Shown here: positions 18,363-28,200 of the stretch, piece after piece
How the letters are laid out: each line of letters begins with the position of its first letter
Numbering within the stretch: the stretch's first letter is position 1
Source of the DNA: UBA3951 sp050952125
Lineage (GTDB): Bacteria; Bacillota; Sulfobacillia; Fermentithermobacillales; Fermentithermobacillaceae
Direction: 5' to 3'
DNA length: 64,000 nt
Assembly: GCA_050952125.1 (NCBI GenBank)
Contig: JBMNKK010000003.1
Location: forward strand, 620,001 to 684,000
Program-made: the position numbers and the translations under genes
The notes under the pieces: model-generated
The model's database searches: none
Told to the model about the DNA's origin: nothing
The model's input: only the letters and a program-made list of their open reading frames with translations

Positions 18363-19133
18363 CTAGAAGCTGAGTAGATCCTGAAGCCATTTGCTTCCCG
18401 CAGTCGCCATGATCGAGCCAGCCGCGATGAGGACAAAACCCAAGAGTTTAGCCCAATCCTGCCCCGCGATGCTGCCCATTTTCACAGGGTCCTGAGCCAA
18501 GTAGGCGCCTGCAACGAGCAGCTCATCACCGATGAGCGTGTAGTCACATGCTGCGATCAGGAACGGCAGCTGGGCCATACTCGTCATGCCGGCGATAGAA
18601 ATCGCTCCCACCTGAGAAGAAGCCTCGGCAAGCAATATCGCCTCGGCCATGAAGTGGCCCAGCATCAGCGTTGCCGCTGCCTTCTCGCGCTGAATCAGGC
18701 CCATGCACCCCGATGCATAGGCGAACTGGGTTGGCGAAAGGAACCGGATGATCTCGGGGTTGAAGTACTCATGCTTACCTGCATAGAGATACCCTTCTTC
18801 AACCATCTGAAGGGCGAGGGGATAGACGTTCGGCAAGGAGATTCCGACGATCATGTCGGCGTTGTTCCTGGCGACGATTCGCGACGTATGACCCAGGATC
18901 TCCAGGCCGGCGAAAATGTTCGCCGCGTAGGAACCAGTAATGTCTGCAGTTCCGGTGGTGTAGAAAAGGGGTTTCCCGGTCTCTGTTGCCCGGCCGACCG
19001 CTTCCTCGATGGCATCCAGACCGGCGATCCTTCTGATGTTTGGCATCCGGGTCTTGGCTGCACGTATCGAGTAGAGAACTGCGGCCGCCGTAAACAAGAA
19101 CGCTATGAAGGCGGTTACTCTGCCAGCCTCCAT
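18363..19133 (-). CDS. DUF6754-like membrane protein
   Basis: 256 aa from the ATG at 19133, which follows GGAGGTGCTACCAG. One N-terminal and one C-terminal membrane segment flank a domain with GKPLFYTTGTADITGSYAA and NNADMIVGISLPNVYPLAL, a pattern I associate with the DUF6754 family. That family is uncharacterised. It is the first gene of the membrane-protein cluster that ends with the deacylase. The cluster suggests a membrane complex handling an extracytoplasmic substrate, but that is inference. Confidence 0.7.
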   Translation of the reverse strand: MEAGRVTAFIAFLFTAAAVLYSIRAAKTRMPNIRRIAGLDAIEEAVGRATETGKPLFYTTGTADITGSYAANIFAGLEILGHTSRIVARNNADMIVGISLPNVYPLALQMVEEGYLYAGKHEYFNPEIIRFLSPTQFAYASGCMGLIQREKAAATLMLGHFMAEAILLAEASSQVGAISIAGMTSMAQLPFLIAACDYTLIGDELLVAGAYLAQDPVKMGSIAGQDWAKLLGFVLIAAGSIMATAGSKWLQDLLSF

Positions 19134-19709
19134 CTGGTAGCACCTCCAGTCAGATAGTGAGGACATGTCCATGGTCTGCAATCTCTGAACTCTGTCGATG
19201 CCGAAAATGGGGACACTGGTAGCCGGGACCGGAGTCGGGGAAGACACATCACCTCCCAAATCCGGATTCGAAAATAGAGGGCTGACAACGAAGCAATGGC
19301 TGAACCTGAGGCCGAAATGTGAAGGCCCCAAAGTCACACTCCGGCCGGTATCGCGAGGTCGCACTTCGTACTTATGCGGGACACTTGCCGGAAAGACTAC
19401 TCTTAAAACTGAGGAACCAGGGTCGTTACTGCCTAACCGAGAAAGGCCACCTACTTGATGAACACTTGCTGCATCCTACGATCTGCGTTCTCTTGTCCCA
19501 CACGGCCCAAAGGCTAACGACTCCTCGCTGTATGGGTGATTCTTCACTATACCTTGTTTTTCCTGCTCAAGGCGTTAAACGCCCATTAGGTGAGTATCCG
19601 GCTGTCTGGCTGATGATCTAGTGATGAACAGGAATAAGAGGCCAAGGCAGCGTGCGGAAATTCATAGACTGCTGTGAGCGCGGCCGTCGTGCAAGACGAG
19701 AACGGCCGC
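19134..19709. other. Intergenic region, no gene recognised
   Basis: About 575 bp without a credible coding frame. It holds a segment with GGGGACACTGGTAGC that resembles debris of insertion sequences, but no inverted ends or transposase fragment could be identified. Near the right end GCGGCCGT/ACGGCCGC (19680-19709) forms an 8-bp stem that may end the mtnA transcript. The promoter of the DUF6754-like gene should lie here. Confidence 0.5.
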
Positions 19710-20741
19710 CTAGGAGTAGTAGCCCGCCAGATCAAACGGAGAAAAGATCCCTTTGTCGGTAACCACGCCGTCACAGAGCTTGGGGGGAGTTATGTCAAAC
19801 GCAGGGTAGTACCCCTTGACTCCTTCCATTGCTGTGCGGGCACCCATAGCTTCCAGGACAAGGTTGCAGTCTCTCTCTTCTATCTTCACTGTGTCGACAG
19901 TGGGATGCTCGCGGTTAGGAGTCCCGATGACGTAGTAAGGGATGCCCCAGTAGCTCGCGGCCAGGGCAATCTGAAACGTGCCGATCTTGTTAATTACGTG
20001 CCCATCCATACAGATGACATCGGCTGCGGACGTGAACAGGTCCACACCCTTAGCCTTTATGACGTGTGCGGGCATGTTGTCGGTAATGACGGTCACGTCA
20101 AAGCCCATATCTTGAGCAACGCTGGCCGTCAGCCGGGCGCCTTGGAAATAGGGGCGGGTTTCAGGGCATATGACCTTGATCGCGTTGCCCCGCTCTCTGC
20201 ATTCCCTCAAGATCATTCCTACGACGGTCTCTGCGAAACACTGGGTCATAATCGTGCCGTTCTCGGGGATTTTCGGGGCAAGGTATTTGGCGGCCTTACG
20301 AGACCTCTCGTAGCGGCTGTCAGTGAGTTCGACGGCATGTCCAAAAACCGCTTCATCCACTCGTTCACCCTGCTTCAGGGCTGCTTCGGCAACGGCGAGG
20401 CAGCTCGCCGTAACCTTCTCCATCTTCTTCGCCGTGGTCGGCCTGGCGTGAGACAATCCATAAGCGGCCTTCTCCATATACTCGATGAACTCGGCTTCCG
20501 GCATCGCTCGGGCTTCATATGCCGCTAGGGCCATACCCATAGCTGCCGCTGTATAAGGTCCTCCGCTCTGAGTGACCATGTCGGCAATGGCTCCGGCGAC
20601 CTCTTCGTGGCGCGCGCACTCCACGTAAACCACTTTGGCCGGATAGATCCGCCTGTCCAGGATGCGCACTTTTCCATCCTCATACCACGCGACGTTTTCG
20701 TACCTCAGCATAAACGCAAGTCCTTCATCCGGACGAGCCAT
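19710..20741 (-). CDS. mtnA: Methylthioribose-1-phosphate isomerase-like (MtnA/eIF2B family)
   Basis: 343 aa from the ATG at 20741, preceded by GGAGGAATATACCC. The family's catalytic Cys lies in TIMTQCFAET and the Asp in ICMDGHVINKIGTFQIA. The partner kinase mtnK directly upstream, overlapping by 17 bp, supports a role in methionine salvage: isomerising 5-methylthioribose 1-phosphate to the ribulose form. The usual RGAPAIG motif is replaced by QSGGPYTAAAMG, so it is a divergent member. A related sugar-phosphate isomerase role is possible. Confidence 0.8.
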   Translation of the reverse strand: MARPDEGLAFMLRYENVAWYEDGKVRILDRRIYPAKVVYVECARHEEVAGAIADMVTQSGGPYTAAAMGMALAAYEARAMPEAEFIEYMEKAAYGLSHARPTTAKKMEKVTASCLAVAEAALKQGERVDEAVFGHAVELTDSRYERSRKAAKYLAPKIPENGTIMTQCFAETVVGMILRECRERGNAIKVICPETRPYFQGARLTASVAQDMGFDVTVITDNMPAHVIKAKGVDLFTSAADVICMDGHVINKIGTFQIALAASYWGIPYYVIGTPNREHPTVDTVKIEERDCNLVLEAMGARTAMEGVKGYYPAFDITPPKLCDGVVTDKGIFSPFDLAGYYS

Positions 20742-21966
20742 GGGTATATTCCTCCGCAACCTTCTTGATCGTACGGACATAAGCTACGCCGGCCAGGTAA
20801 TTCTCCCTGCCCATGATGAATTCCTTGCCGCTCGCGATCACGATCTTCTCGGCCAAAGCCCTCTTTGCTTCGTCCTGGATTGAAGTCAAACTCCTAACCT
20901 TGGCATCGCCAACCGTGCGGCGGTGCATCTCCAGCCCGGAAACTCCGGCCGTATCGGCAAGAACGTTTGCCAGGTACCAGTCCAGAAACCCGTCGGTCCT
21001 AAACATCACGTCATGGACGTTCCGGAGGGCCACCGTCCGGAACTTAGCCGAGAACAGGTCTACCACTTCCACGATGGTCTCCTCAACCCATCTCAGGAAC
21101 GAAGCCCGCTTAAGCGGTTCCTCGATAGTGACGAACCCGTTAGCCCATGCGAAACATAGGTTACCCACCACGTTCCCTATGTCGTAACCCATGGGGCCAA
21201 AGAAGGCAAACTCCGGGTCAATGGCTTTGGTCGAATCTGCTTTCACAAGTATGGACCCTGTATGCAGGTCACCGTGTATCAGCGCCTGGTTGTTGCTTAA
21301 GAAGGCTTTCTTGAGTTTGGCCGCTTCCAGTCTCAGGCGGACATCGTCATAAAGAACCTCCTGCACGAAATCACGGATTGGAGGAAACACAACGTTCTGC
21401 CCCGTTTTGTTTGTGTAGGGATCGGTGTAGACAAGGTCCTCCGTAATCCGGCACAAGGGATTCACAAACCTCTGCGACAGCTGCCTTCGTTCCAGAGGAT
21501 TCATGGCTATATCGCTGGTTCTGACAAGCGTGTTGACAAGGAAGTCCGTAATGTGCTCCGCAAACATTGGGAAAGTACGGTGTTCTACCAGGGCATATCG
21601 CATATTGGCGTGGTCCGAGAGGTCCTCCATGCACAGGCAACACATCACAGGGTCATATAAGTACAGTTCGGGGACCATGCCGGGCGCCAGATCCCCCTCA
21701 ATGCGCAGGGCTTCCGCTTCGATCCTGCTCCGGTCGGTGGTAAGTCTGCTATTGGCATTGGACCGGAGCGTTACATCTGCGTGTTTGACTATGACCGATC
21801 TTCCGGTACCAGGATCCGACACCCTGAAGATATAGTTGATGTTGCCGTCGCCAATCTCCCTGCACTCGAGAGCAGCCTCTCCCTCGAAGATATCCAGCTT
21901 TTCCTTAACGTATTGGATGACGTCCTGCTCGTTCATCCTAAAGTGCTCGTCGAACCGCGACGTCAA
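20725..21966 (-). CDS. mtnK: 5-methylthioribose kinase
   Basis: 413 aa with an aminoglycoside-phosphotransferase-type kinase fold. NINYIFRV in the nucleotide loop, the catalytic IHGDLHTGSI near residue 233, and IDPEFAFFGPMGYDIG, which binds metal and substrate in MtnK. It phosphorylates methylthioribose for methionine salvage. The TTG start at 21966 follows AGGAGGATGTAGCAG. Its stop overlaps mtnA. The M20 amidohydrolase lies 28 bp upstream and may share the transcript. Confidence 0.92.
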   Translation of the reverse strand: MTSRFDEHFRMNEQDVIQYVKEKLDIFEGEAALECREIGDGNINYIFRVSDPGTGRSVIVKHADVTLRSNANSRLTTDRSRIEAEALRIEGDLAPGMVPELYLYDPVMCCLCMEDLSDHANMRYALVEHRTFPMFAEHITDFLVNTLVRTSDIAMNPLERRQLSQRFVNPLCRITEDLVYTDPYTNKTGQNVVFPPIRDFVQEVLYDDVRLRLEAAKLKKAFLSNNQALIHGDLHTGSILVKADSTKAIDPEFAFFGPMGYDIGNVVGNLCFAWANGFVTIEEPLKRASFLRWVEETIVEVVDLFSAKFRTVALRNVHDVMFRTDGFLDWYLANVLADTAGVSGLEMHRRTVGDAKVRSLTSIQDEAKRALAEKIVIASGKEFIMGRENYLAGVAYVRTIKKVAEEYTHGSSG

Positions 21967-21994
21967 CTGCTACATCCTCCTTCGGCAAAAGCCC

Positions 21995-23140
21995 CTAGTC
22001 CTGCACGCCTCCCAAAGCCTTGAACAGCTCCACGGCGGTCTCAATAATCTCGTCGGGAAAATCATACCTCCAGGTGTGTATGGGAGGATGATCTTCGCCG
22101 TTCCCTATGTAGCAAAGCGCGCCTTTGGTGAGCTTCAGGAAGTGGCCGAAGTCCTCCGAGCCGCGGTGCGCTTCCTGCATCTCGATCAGCTGGAATCCCT
22201 TCTCCCTGCAAACCTCTCGAATCCTGTCCGAGCTTTCCTTGTGGTTCGCGGTAACCGGGAATACATCGTTATACGAAAAACTCACCTTGAGCCCGTACTT
22301 CTCCGCCTCGGAACGTGCCAGGGCCTCAAGCGACTCTTGGAGTCTGTCCATCTCCTCTTCGTAGAAGGCTCGTATCGTGAGAAGCAGGTCGCCCCTGCTG
22401 GCAGACATTCCAAAGGCTCTCTCCCCTACGTCCACCTGTACAACTGTGCATAGAACCATGCCCTTATTCCTGTCGGGAGAAGTCAGTTCGGGGATAGCGT
22501 CGATGATCTTCGCTATAGCAAAGGCAGGGTTCGCTCCCGCCTCAGGCTGGCTCGCGTGAGCGGGAGTGCCCTCCATGTGAATGGTCATCCCTTTGGACGC
22601 GCAGTTGCAGGTGCCGTCAATCACGTTGACGGATTTCAGAGGGATGCCGCTTCCGTTGTGGAAGGCGAAGATCTCATCTATGTCGTTCTCCTCAATAAAC
22701 ACCGCGCACTCCGCGGCCCCATCGCCGGTTTCTTCAGCGTGCTGGAACAGAAAGAAGATGTCGCTGTCGGCCCCTTTTTGGTCAACTTCCAGCGCAAACC
22801 CGGCGAGCGAAGCCGAATGGCCGTCGTGGCCGCACTTATGGGCAACGCCCGGGAACTTGGAGCCCCAAGGCAGGTCGATGCCCTCATCCATAGGGAGCGC
22901 GTCGAAGTCAGCGCGGAAAGCTATGTTTGCCCTGTGTCCGCATGAGCCCGCCGGCCCCTTTCCGCAGGCGCGGTAGACAGCGTAGAACCAGCTGCCTCTG
23001 TCCACGATCTCGAGATCCGTGTGCGCGCGCAGGAACTCGATCAGGCGCTTCTTGGTCCAGGTTTCATGGTTGGAAACCTCGGGGTGCCCGTGCAACTCAC
23101 GGCGCAGTTGTATGGCCAGTTCAAGGTTCTTGGGATCCAT
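21995..23140 (-). CDS. M20 family amidohydrolase
   Basis: 381 aa from the ATG at 23140, preceded by GAGGGGAAG. Zinc aminoacylase family: FRADFDALPM near residue 76, HKCGHDGHSA near 98 with metal ligands, QHAEETGDGA near 131 with the catalytic Glu, and a late HRGSEDFGHF. This subgroup includes N-acyl-amino-acid hydrolases such as hippurate and indole-acetyl-amino-acid hydrolases. Position ahead of mtnK-mtnA suggests it may salvage an N-acylated sulfur amino acid, but that is inference. Confidence 0.9.
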   Translation of the reverse strand: MDPKNLELAIQLRRELHGHPEVSNHETWTKKRLIEFLRAHTDLEIVDRGSWFYAVYRACGKGPAGSCGHRANIAFRADFDALPMDEGIDLPWGSKFPGVAHKCGHDGHSASLAGFALEVDQKGADSDIFFLFQHAEETGDGAAECAVFIEENDIDEIFAFHNGSGIPLKSVNVIDGTCNCASKGMTIHMEGTPAHASQPEAGANPAFAIAKIIDAIPELTSPDRNKGMVLCTVVQVDVGERAFGMSASRGDLLLTIRAFYEEEMDRLQESLEALARSEAEKYGLKVSFSYNDVFPVTANHKESSDRIREVCREKGFQLIEMQEAHRGSEDFGHFLKLTKGALCYIGNGEDHPPIHTWRYDFPDEIIETAVELFKALGGVQD

Positions 23141-23211
23141 GCTTGCCACTTCCCCTCTCATTTGAGTGCCGGAACGGTGCTGCCTCCCAGATTGCCTACG
23201 CCGGGCACGGT

Positions 23212-24153
23212 TCAGAATCCTACCAGATTGGACGCCGCGTGTATAAACACCCACGGCCACAGCACTCCCGTCCGGTGATAGCCGTATCCCCACAAGAACG
23301 AGGTCGCCATTATTGGGAGAAGCGACGACCATGCCAGGGGGCTGGAGACCGGCGAGGAGAACACGTATGCCGGGATATGGCTTGCGGCAAACAGAAACGA
23401 AGTGATCGCGATGCTGCTCACCGGGTTTCCGGTGGACCTGACAAGGGCGTCCTGCAGGAGGCCGCGGTAGAAGAATTCCTCGCCGAACGCTGGCCAAACG
23501 ACTGTAAACAGGAGCGTCAATAGACTCCTGGCGGACAGGCCTTTGACAACAATGAACGAAGCCGCATAGATCGCTACAAAAGGAAAGGCGGGGACTGCGG
23601 CTTTGAACCCGAACACTTTGGGCTGTCTAAATCCGCTACGTTTGAGGAGCAATGCCGGCAGCAGCACATACAAGACAAGATAAGGAAACCCGAATATCCC
23701 GATGCCCTCGATATTAGGGTTAACCCTCGTCCAGCTGCGGATTAGGTTTGCCCAACTCTCGTTCACAGTGCTCCAAACCGGGATGCGGAGACTCATACTG
23801 CCCAGGTCGTTCAGGGCTTCGATCGTCAGCACAACAGCAATTATGACGAAACAGGCTGTTGCCTTGTACAGATGCGGTCTGGATTCCGCCCTGCCGCCCT
23901 CGTTATCCACTTTTCTCTCAAGCGATAACACATGGATGGCATAGCACCCGAGAGTGTAGAAGATGATTCCCATAAGCCCGCTCCTAACTGAGCTCAGCCA
24001 GGACGCGCCGTACCAACGGTTCACAAGGATTTTCCCTGCAATGAATACGCAAGCCATAGCCAGGAAAAAAGGGTTCCGAAAAAGGGTGTTTGCGAATCTG
24101 CGGCTCCTGTCAGCCGCAATAGCCCAAATGGATACGCCGGGCGCCTCCCCCAC
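23212..24153 (-). CDS. CPBP family intramembrane metalloprotease
   Basis: 313 aa from a GTG at 24153 that follows GGAGGGAGACAC. About eight membrane segments. The three CPBP (CAAX protease/Abi) motifs are present: FGEEFFYRGLL with the EExxxR signature near residue 225, FAASHIP, and WVFIHAASN at the end. Family members cleave prenylated or membrane substrates or act in bacteriocin immunity. It is alone on its strand and divergent from the VanX-like gene. Confidence 0.9.
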   Translation of the reverse strand: MGEAPGVSIWAIAADRSRRFANTLFRNPFFLAMACVFIAGKILVNRWYGASWLSSVRSGLMGIIFYTLGCYAIHVLSLERKVDNEGGRAESRPHLYKATACFVIIAVVLTIEALNDLGSMSLRIPVWSTVNESWANLIRSWTRVNPNIEGIGIFGFPYLVLYVLLPALLLKRSGFRQPKVFGFKAAVPAFPFVAIYAASFIVVKGLSARSLLTLLFTVVWPAFGEEFFYRGLLQDALVRSTGNPVSSIAITSFLFAASHIPAYVFSSPVSSPLAWSSLLPIMATSFLWGYGYHRTGVLWPWVFIHAASNLVGF

Positions 24154-24309
24154 GTGTCTCCCTCCGTCTCGGTCAGTACACCACACTTGATCAGCACCGA
24201 CGAAGCGTGTCCCACTACTGATACCATACGGTCGAATATCGTGCCACAATATGGTCAGGAAACCGGACTGGGATACTGTACGTCTACATCATCAACGGGG
24301 GGCATTGCG

Positions 24310-25101
24310 TTGAATCAAGGCAACAGGACTGCGGCGGCCAGACTGCTGCTTGCACTTATTGTGGTGGGCAGTCTCGTCATATCAGGATGCGCCCGCCCTG
24401 CAGTGACACCGGTGGCACCGACTCCAGGAGCGTCCGCTCCCGGCCCGGCCGTAACGCCGCCTGCTGCGGAACAACCTGAGCCTCCGGCGCAGACGGTAGA
24501 TCCATCGTCCGGCGCTACGACGCCGTCACCTGACCCGTCAATAAAGGAAGTCGAGGGACTGGTGGATGTCACTCAACTGGACAACACCTTCGTCATCGAG
24601 TTGCGCTACGCGACAGAAGACAACTTCACCGGGAAGAAGATATACACAGAAGCCAAGTGCCTCTTGATGCGGGGAACCGCAGAAAAGCTCGCAGCTGCCA
24701 ACCGGGAGTTTGCCGAGATGGGCTACCGTTTGAAGATATGGGACGCCTACCGGCCCCTATCGGCCCAACAAACGCTCTGGGATGTCGTGTCCGACCGGTC
24801 ATTCGTAGCCGACCCCAAGAAGGGCTCTATACACAACAGGGGAGCTGCCGTAGACGTAACTCTGGTGGACAACAACGGCAACGAGCTTCCGATGCCCACC
24901 GGGTTTGACGATTTCAGCGAGAAAGCTTCAATTACCTATGACGGATGCTCCGAAGAGGAGGCCCGAAACCGCGAACTGCTGGCGGAAGTCATGATGAGGA
25001 ACGGCTTCGTGCGTTATGATGCCGAGTGGTGGCACTTTACGGACAGCGATGCAGGCAATTACCCCTTGCTCGACGTGCAGTTCGATGAGTTCGATGACTA
25101 G
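24310..25101 (+). CDS. VanX-like D-Ala-D-Ala dipeptidase lipoprotein
   Basis: 263 aa from TTG at 24310. A lipoprotein signal LLLALIVVGSLVISGCA is followed by a Pro/Thr-rich linker of about 60 residues, then the M15 peptidase domain. Zinc and catalytic residues are seen in SIHNRGAAVDVTL (SxHxxGxAxD) and EWWHF (ExWH), plus WDAYRPLSAQ. The enzyme probably acts outside the membrane on D-Ala-D-Ala peptides of cell wall turnover rather than in vancomycin resistance, since no vanH or vanA gene is nearby. The start codon is weakly supported by GGGGGG upstream. Confidence 0.9.
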   Translation: MNQGNRTAAARLLLALIVVGSLVISGCARPAVTPVAPTPGASAPGPAVTPPAAEQPEPPAQTVDPSSGATTPSPDPSIKEVEGLVDVTQLDNTFVIELRYATEDNFTGKKIYTEAKCLLMRGTAEKLAAANREFAEMGYRLKIWDAYRPLSAQQTLWDVVSDRSFVADPKKGSIHNRGAAVDVTLVDNNGNELPMPTGFDDFSEKASITYDGCSEEEARNRELLAEVMMRNGFVRYDAEWWHFTDSDAGNYPLLDVQFDEFDD

Positions 25102-25205
25102 CCACATCTAGGTAGTCACACAGAGAAGTCAGCGCCCTATCGCCTATCCCCCGGCCAACGCTTTCCACATAGCAGCGGGCGCGGCCGCCTAAGTGTCAAC
25201 AAATG

Positions 25206-25236
25206 TCGGGGGCGGGGAGTTACCTCCCCGCCCCGT
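25206..25236. terminator. Convergent hairpin terminator
   Basis: GGGGCGGGGAG pairs with CTCCCCGCCCC around TTAC between the ends of two converging genes. No long T run follows on either strand, so efficiency is uncertain. Confidence 0.5.
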
Positions 25237-25279
25237 CTGCGCTGTACTCAACGGCTGGGTGCTCAGCCGGTTGACTTCT

Positions 25280-28200
25280 CTAGTCCTCGAACCTCACCTC
25301 GGTGAGCCTCGACAGCATCTTCGCCGCCTGAGCCCTGGTGGCGTTCAGGTCCGGTCTGAAGGTGTTGTCTTCGAACCCGTCGATGATGGCTTTCTCAACC
25401 GCTGCCTGGATGGAACTCAGCGCCCACTCGGGGATGGCATCTCCGTCGGCAAAGGCTTCAGGAGTACCGCTCGCCTCAATACCCAGTGCCCGGATGATCA
25501 TGGTTGCTGCCTGAGCTCTGGTCACAGGGTCTGCAGGCGCGAACCGGTTATCGCCAACGCCCGTAATGATGCCGGCCTTAACTGCCGCGGACACGTACCC
25601 GCGGGCCCAACCGGCTATCTCACCTGCGTCCGCGAAGGTAAGTTCCGGTTCGGCGTCGGCTTCAAGCCCTGCCGCCAACACAACCATCTTGGCGAACTCC
25701 TGCCTGGTGATCCCGGCCTCGGGACGGTATGAGCCGTCCTCATAGCCGCCGACAACTCCCAAGCTCACGAGCCTGAGAATGTACTTCTCAGCCCAGTGAC
25801 CGGGGATATCGTTAAGGGCAGGCATGTCAGGCTTCGCCATCAGCGCGAACACCGTGAAGTGGTCGGTAAGCGCCGTGACGGTTCCGGTCTCGGGATCGAC
25901 CGTGGTCGGAAGAGCGATCCACGCGCCCGCTTTCTCATCCCAGTAGAAGACCCTGAGGTCCTCAAGCTCGGCCTCGGTCTCCTCAAGTTCCTCTTCCGTG
26001 ACCCTGAACGTGAGGGTCAGCGGCCGAGAGAACTGTGTGACCAACTCGCCGTCACTCGTCTCCGCGGTGATCTCGTACACCTTACCGGCTATCATGACCA
26101 TGCCCGTTGTGGGCTGGGTGACCTCGGTCACGGGAGCCAAGGTTACGGTTACTTCTTCCTCTGTCGCGTTGGGAGGCAGCTCCACAGCCGCGCTTCCATC
26201 CTCAAGTTCGACCGTTCCGCCTGTGGTGGTGTCAACAGGCGCAGTGACGGCCGGAGCGATAACGGGAGGCAGGACGGGCCCGGTGGGCCCGGAGGGGCCG
26301 CCGCCACCGCCTGAAGTCTCGCCGACCCTGGAAAGCGTGAGGGCGACAGTCTTGTTCCAGTCCATGGTAACCTCTAGATAACCCTCAGAAGCCGCCACGT
26401 TGCTGCTCCAGGAAGAGAATCTCCAGCCCGGAGCGGGAGTCAGTTTGACAACATCGCCGTACGAATACTCCGGTCCGGGAGGCTCCTTCTTAACCCCGCC
26501 TTCTCCGCTAACCGACACGGTCAGCTTCAGCTTGTCGGATTGGATATCCATATCTTCGTCCAGATACCAGGGCTCAAAGTCGACAGTCCCTTTGAAGAGA
26601 TCGCCTACGGGCTCGACCATGCCCCAGTAATTGAGCTCGGCGTCTAGAGGGGCAATCGTTCCCTCGGCCTCAACCGCGAAACCCTTACTCCCAAGGATCT
26701 GGTTTTCGCGCATCGTGATTCCTGCCGCCGTCTCGCTCGCCCAAACGCCGGTCTCACAGTCGCTGATGGTATTACCGGATATGTTCTGGGCCAGCCGGCC
26801 ATCGAGCCTGAGGCCGCGCACAGTAGCGTTTTCGATTGTATTGCCAACCACACTTGCTGAACCCACCATGCTGTCGCTAACCCTGATGCCGGTCTTAATG
26901 CCTGAGATCGTATTGTTGGCGACCGTGATATCGTCACCGTAGAATCCAACGGATATCCCGTAGACTGAGGCGCCCGGATTATCCACATGGCTTATGGTAT
27001 TGTCGCGAATGCTAACATCTTTTGTGGTATCGACGTTGTTGTTCCCCCAGGTAAAGATGCCTATGGCTCCCGCTGCCTCAGCGCCGTTGAAGATGTTGTA
27101 GATGGTGCAGTTGTCTATCTCCAACCCTTCTACAGGGCCGCAGTTAACGCCGAAGGTACCGAAGCTCACTTTCGCTCTATCTGGAGTTCCAATGTCGTGT
27201 ATCACACAGTTCGTGATCCGGATATTCCGATTTCTCGAACCCGTTCCTATGACAATTCCGCTGGCATCAGTGGTTCCGTTGTACTTGGGATTCGTGATTG
27301 TGAACCCGTCCAACGTAACATCGTCTGCGGCGATGCTGACCATGTAGTAGTTTTCCGTCTCGCTGTCGCCATCCAACACGGTCACTCCAGGCCCGTCATT
27401 GGACCGCAAGGTAACAGGCTTGGTGAGGTTAAGCGACTCATGATAGGTGCCGGGGAGTACGAGGACTGTGCTCCTCTGCGGAGCCATATTCAAGGCCGCC
27501 TGCACGCCACGCGTGTTCGGAGTCACCACGAGAGTATTGGCCTTAAGCATGACAACGCCTAAGCTCGCATCGTCAAGTCCGTGTTCGATTTTGTCCTCGA
27601 TCGCGCTGAGCTGCTCGCTGCTAGCGGTAGCTGGAGAGACGCCATCGAAAGTGCAGGTATCGACTGAGATGCTGCCATTCGTTCCTTCGCCAAGGTAGAT
27701 GTAGTACTCTGTGCCGGAGAAATCGACGTTCCTGATGGATACATCTCCGGTCACCAGGCCGTACAGCAAGATGCCGCAGGCTTCATCTGCATCCGGCGTG
27801 TACTCAAAGTTGCTGATCAGAGTGCCGTCTATCGTGCCTCCTACAGACCCGCCGGCGCGCTCCCAGAACAAGACTCCGTTCTGACCGTTGGTATCAGTTG
27901 CACCTCGTCCGGTTATGGAGCCGCCGGTTACATTGACTGTTATGCTTCCGCCGCCTACCGTCGTGCCGTTACCGTTAACCGCGTCAATGCCGTTCTTGTT
28001 GAAGGTGTGGATCGAGCAATCTTTGACGTTCAGTACGGTTGACTTACCCGATCCGGCGTCGACAGCAACAGCTTGACCGGTTTGTACACCGCCAAACGGG
28101 CGGGGATTGGTTACCTCAACTCTCTCCAAAGAGCCCACAGAATCGTTCCAGAACACAACTGCGTGGCCGTTGAGGACATCGCCGTTGCCGTCTATGGTCA

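Noticed and set aside
19190..19460. Insertion sequence remnant
   Set aside because: Only a short GGGGACACTGG-like stretch; no inverted termini or transposase fragment seen.
24310..25101. VanX as part of a vancomycin resistance cluster
   Set aside because: No vanH, vanA-type ligase or two-component genes nearby; lipoprotein form fits wall turnover.
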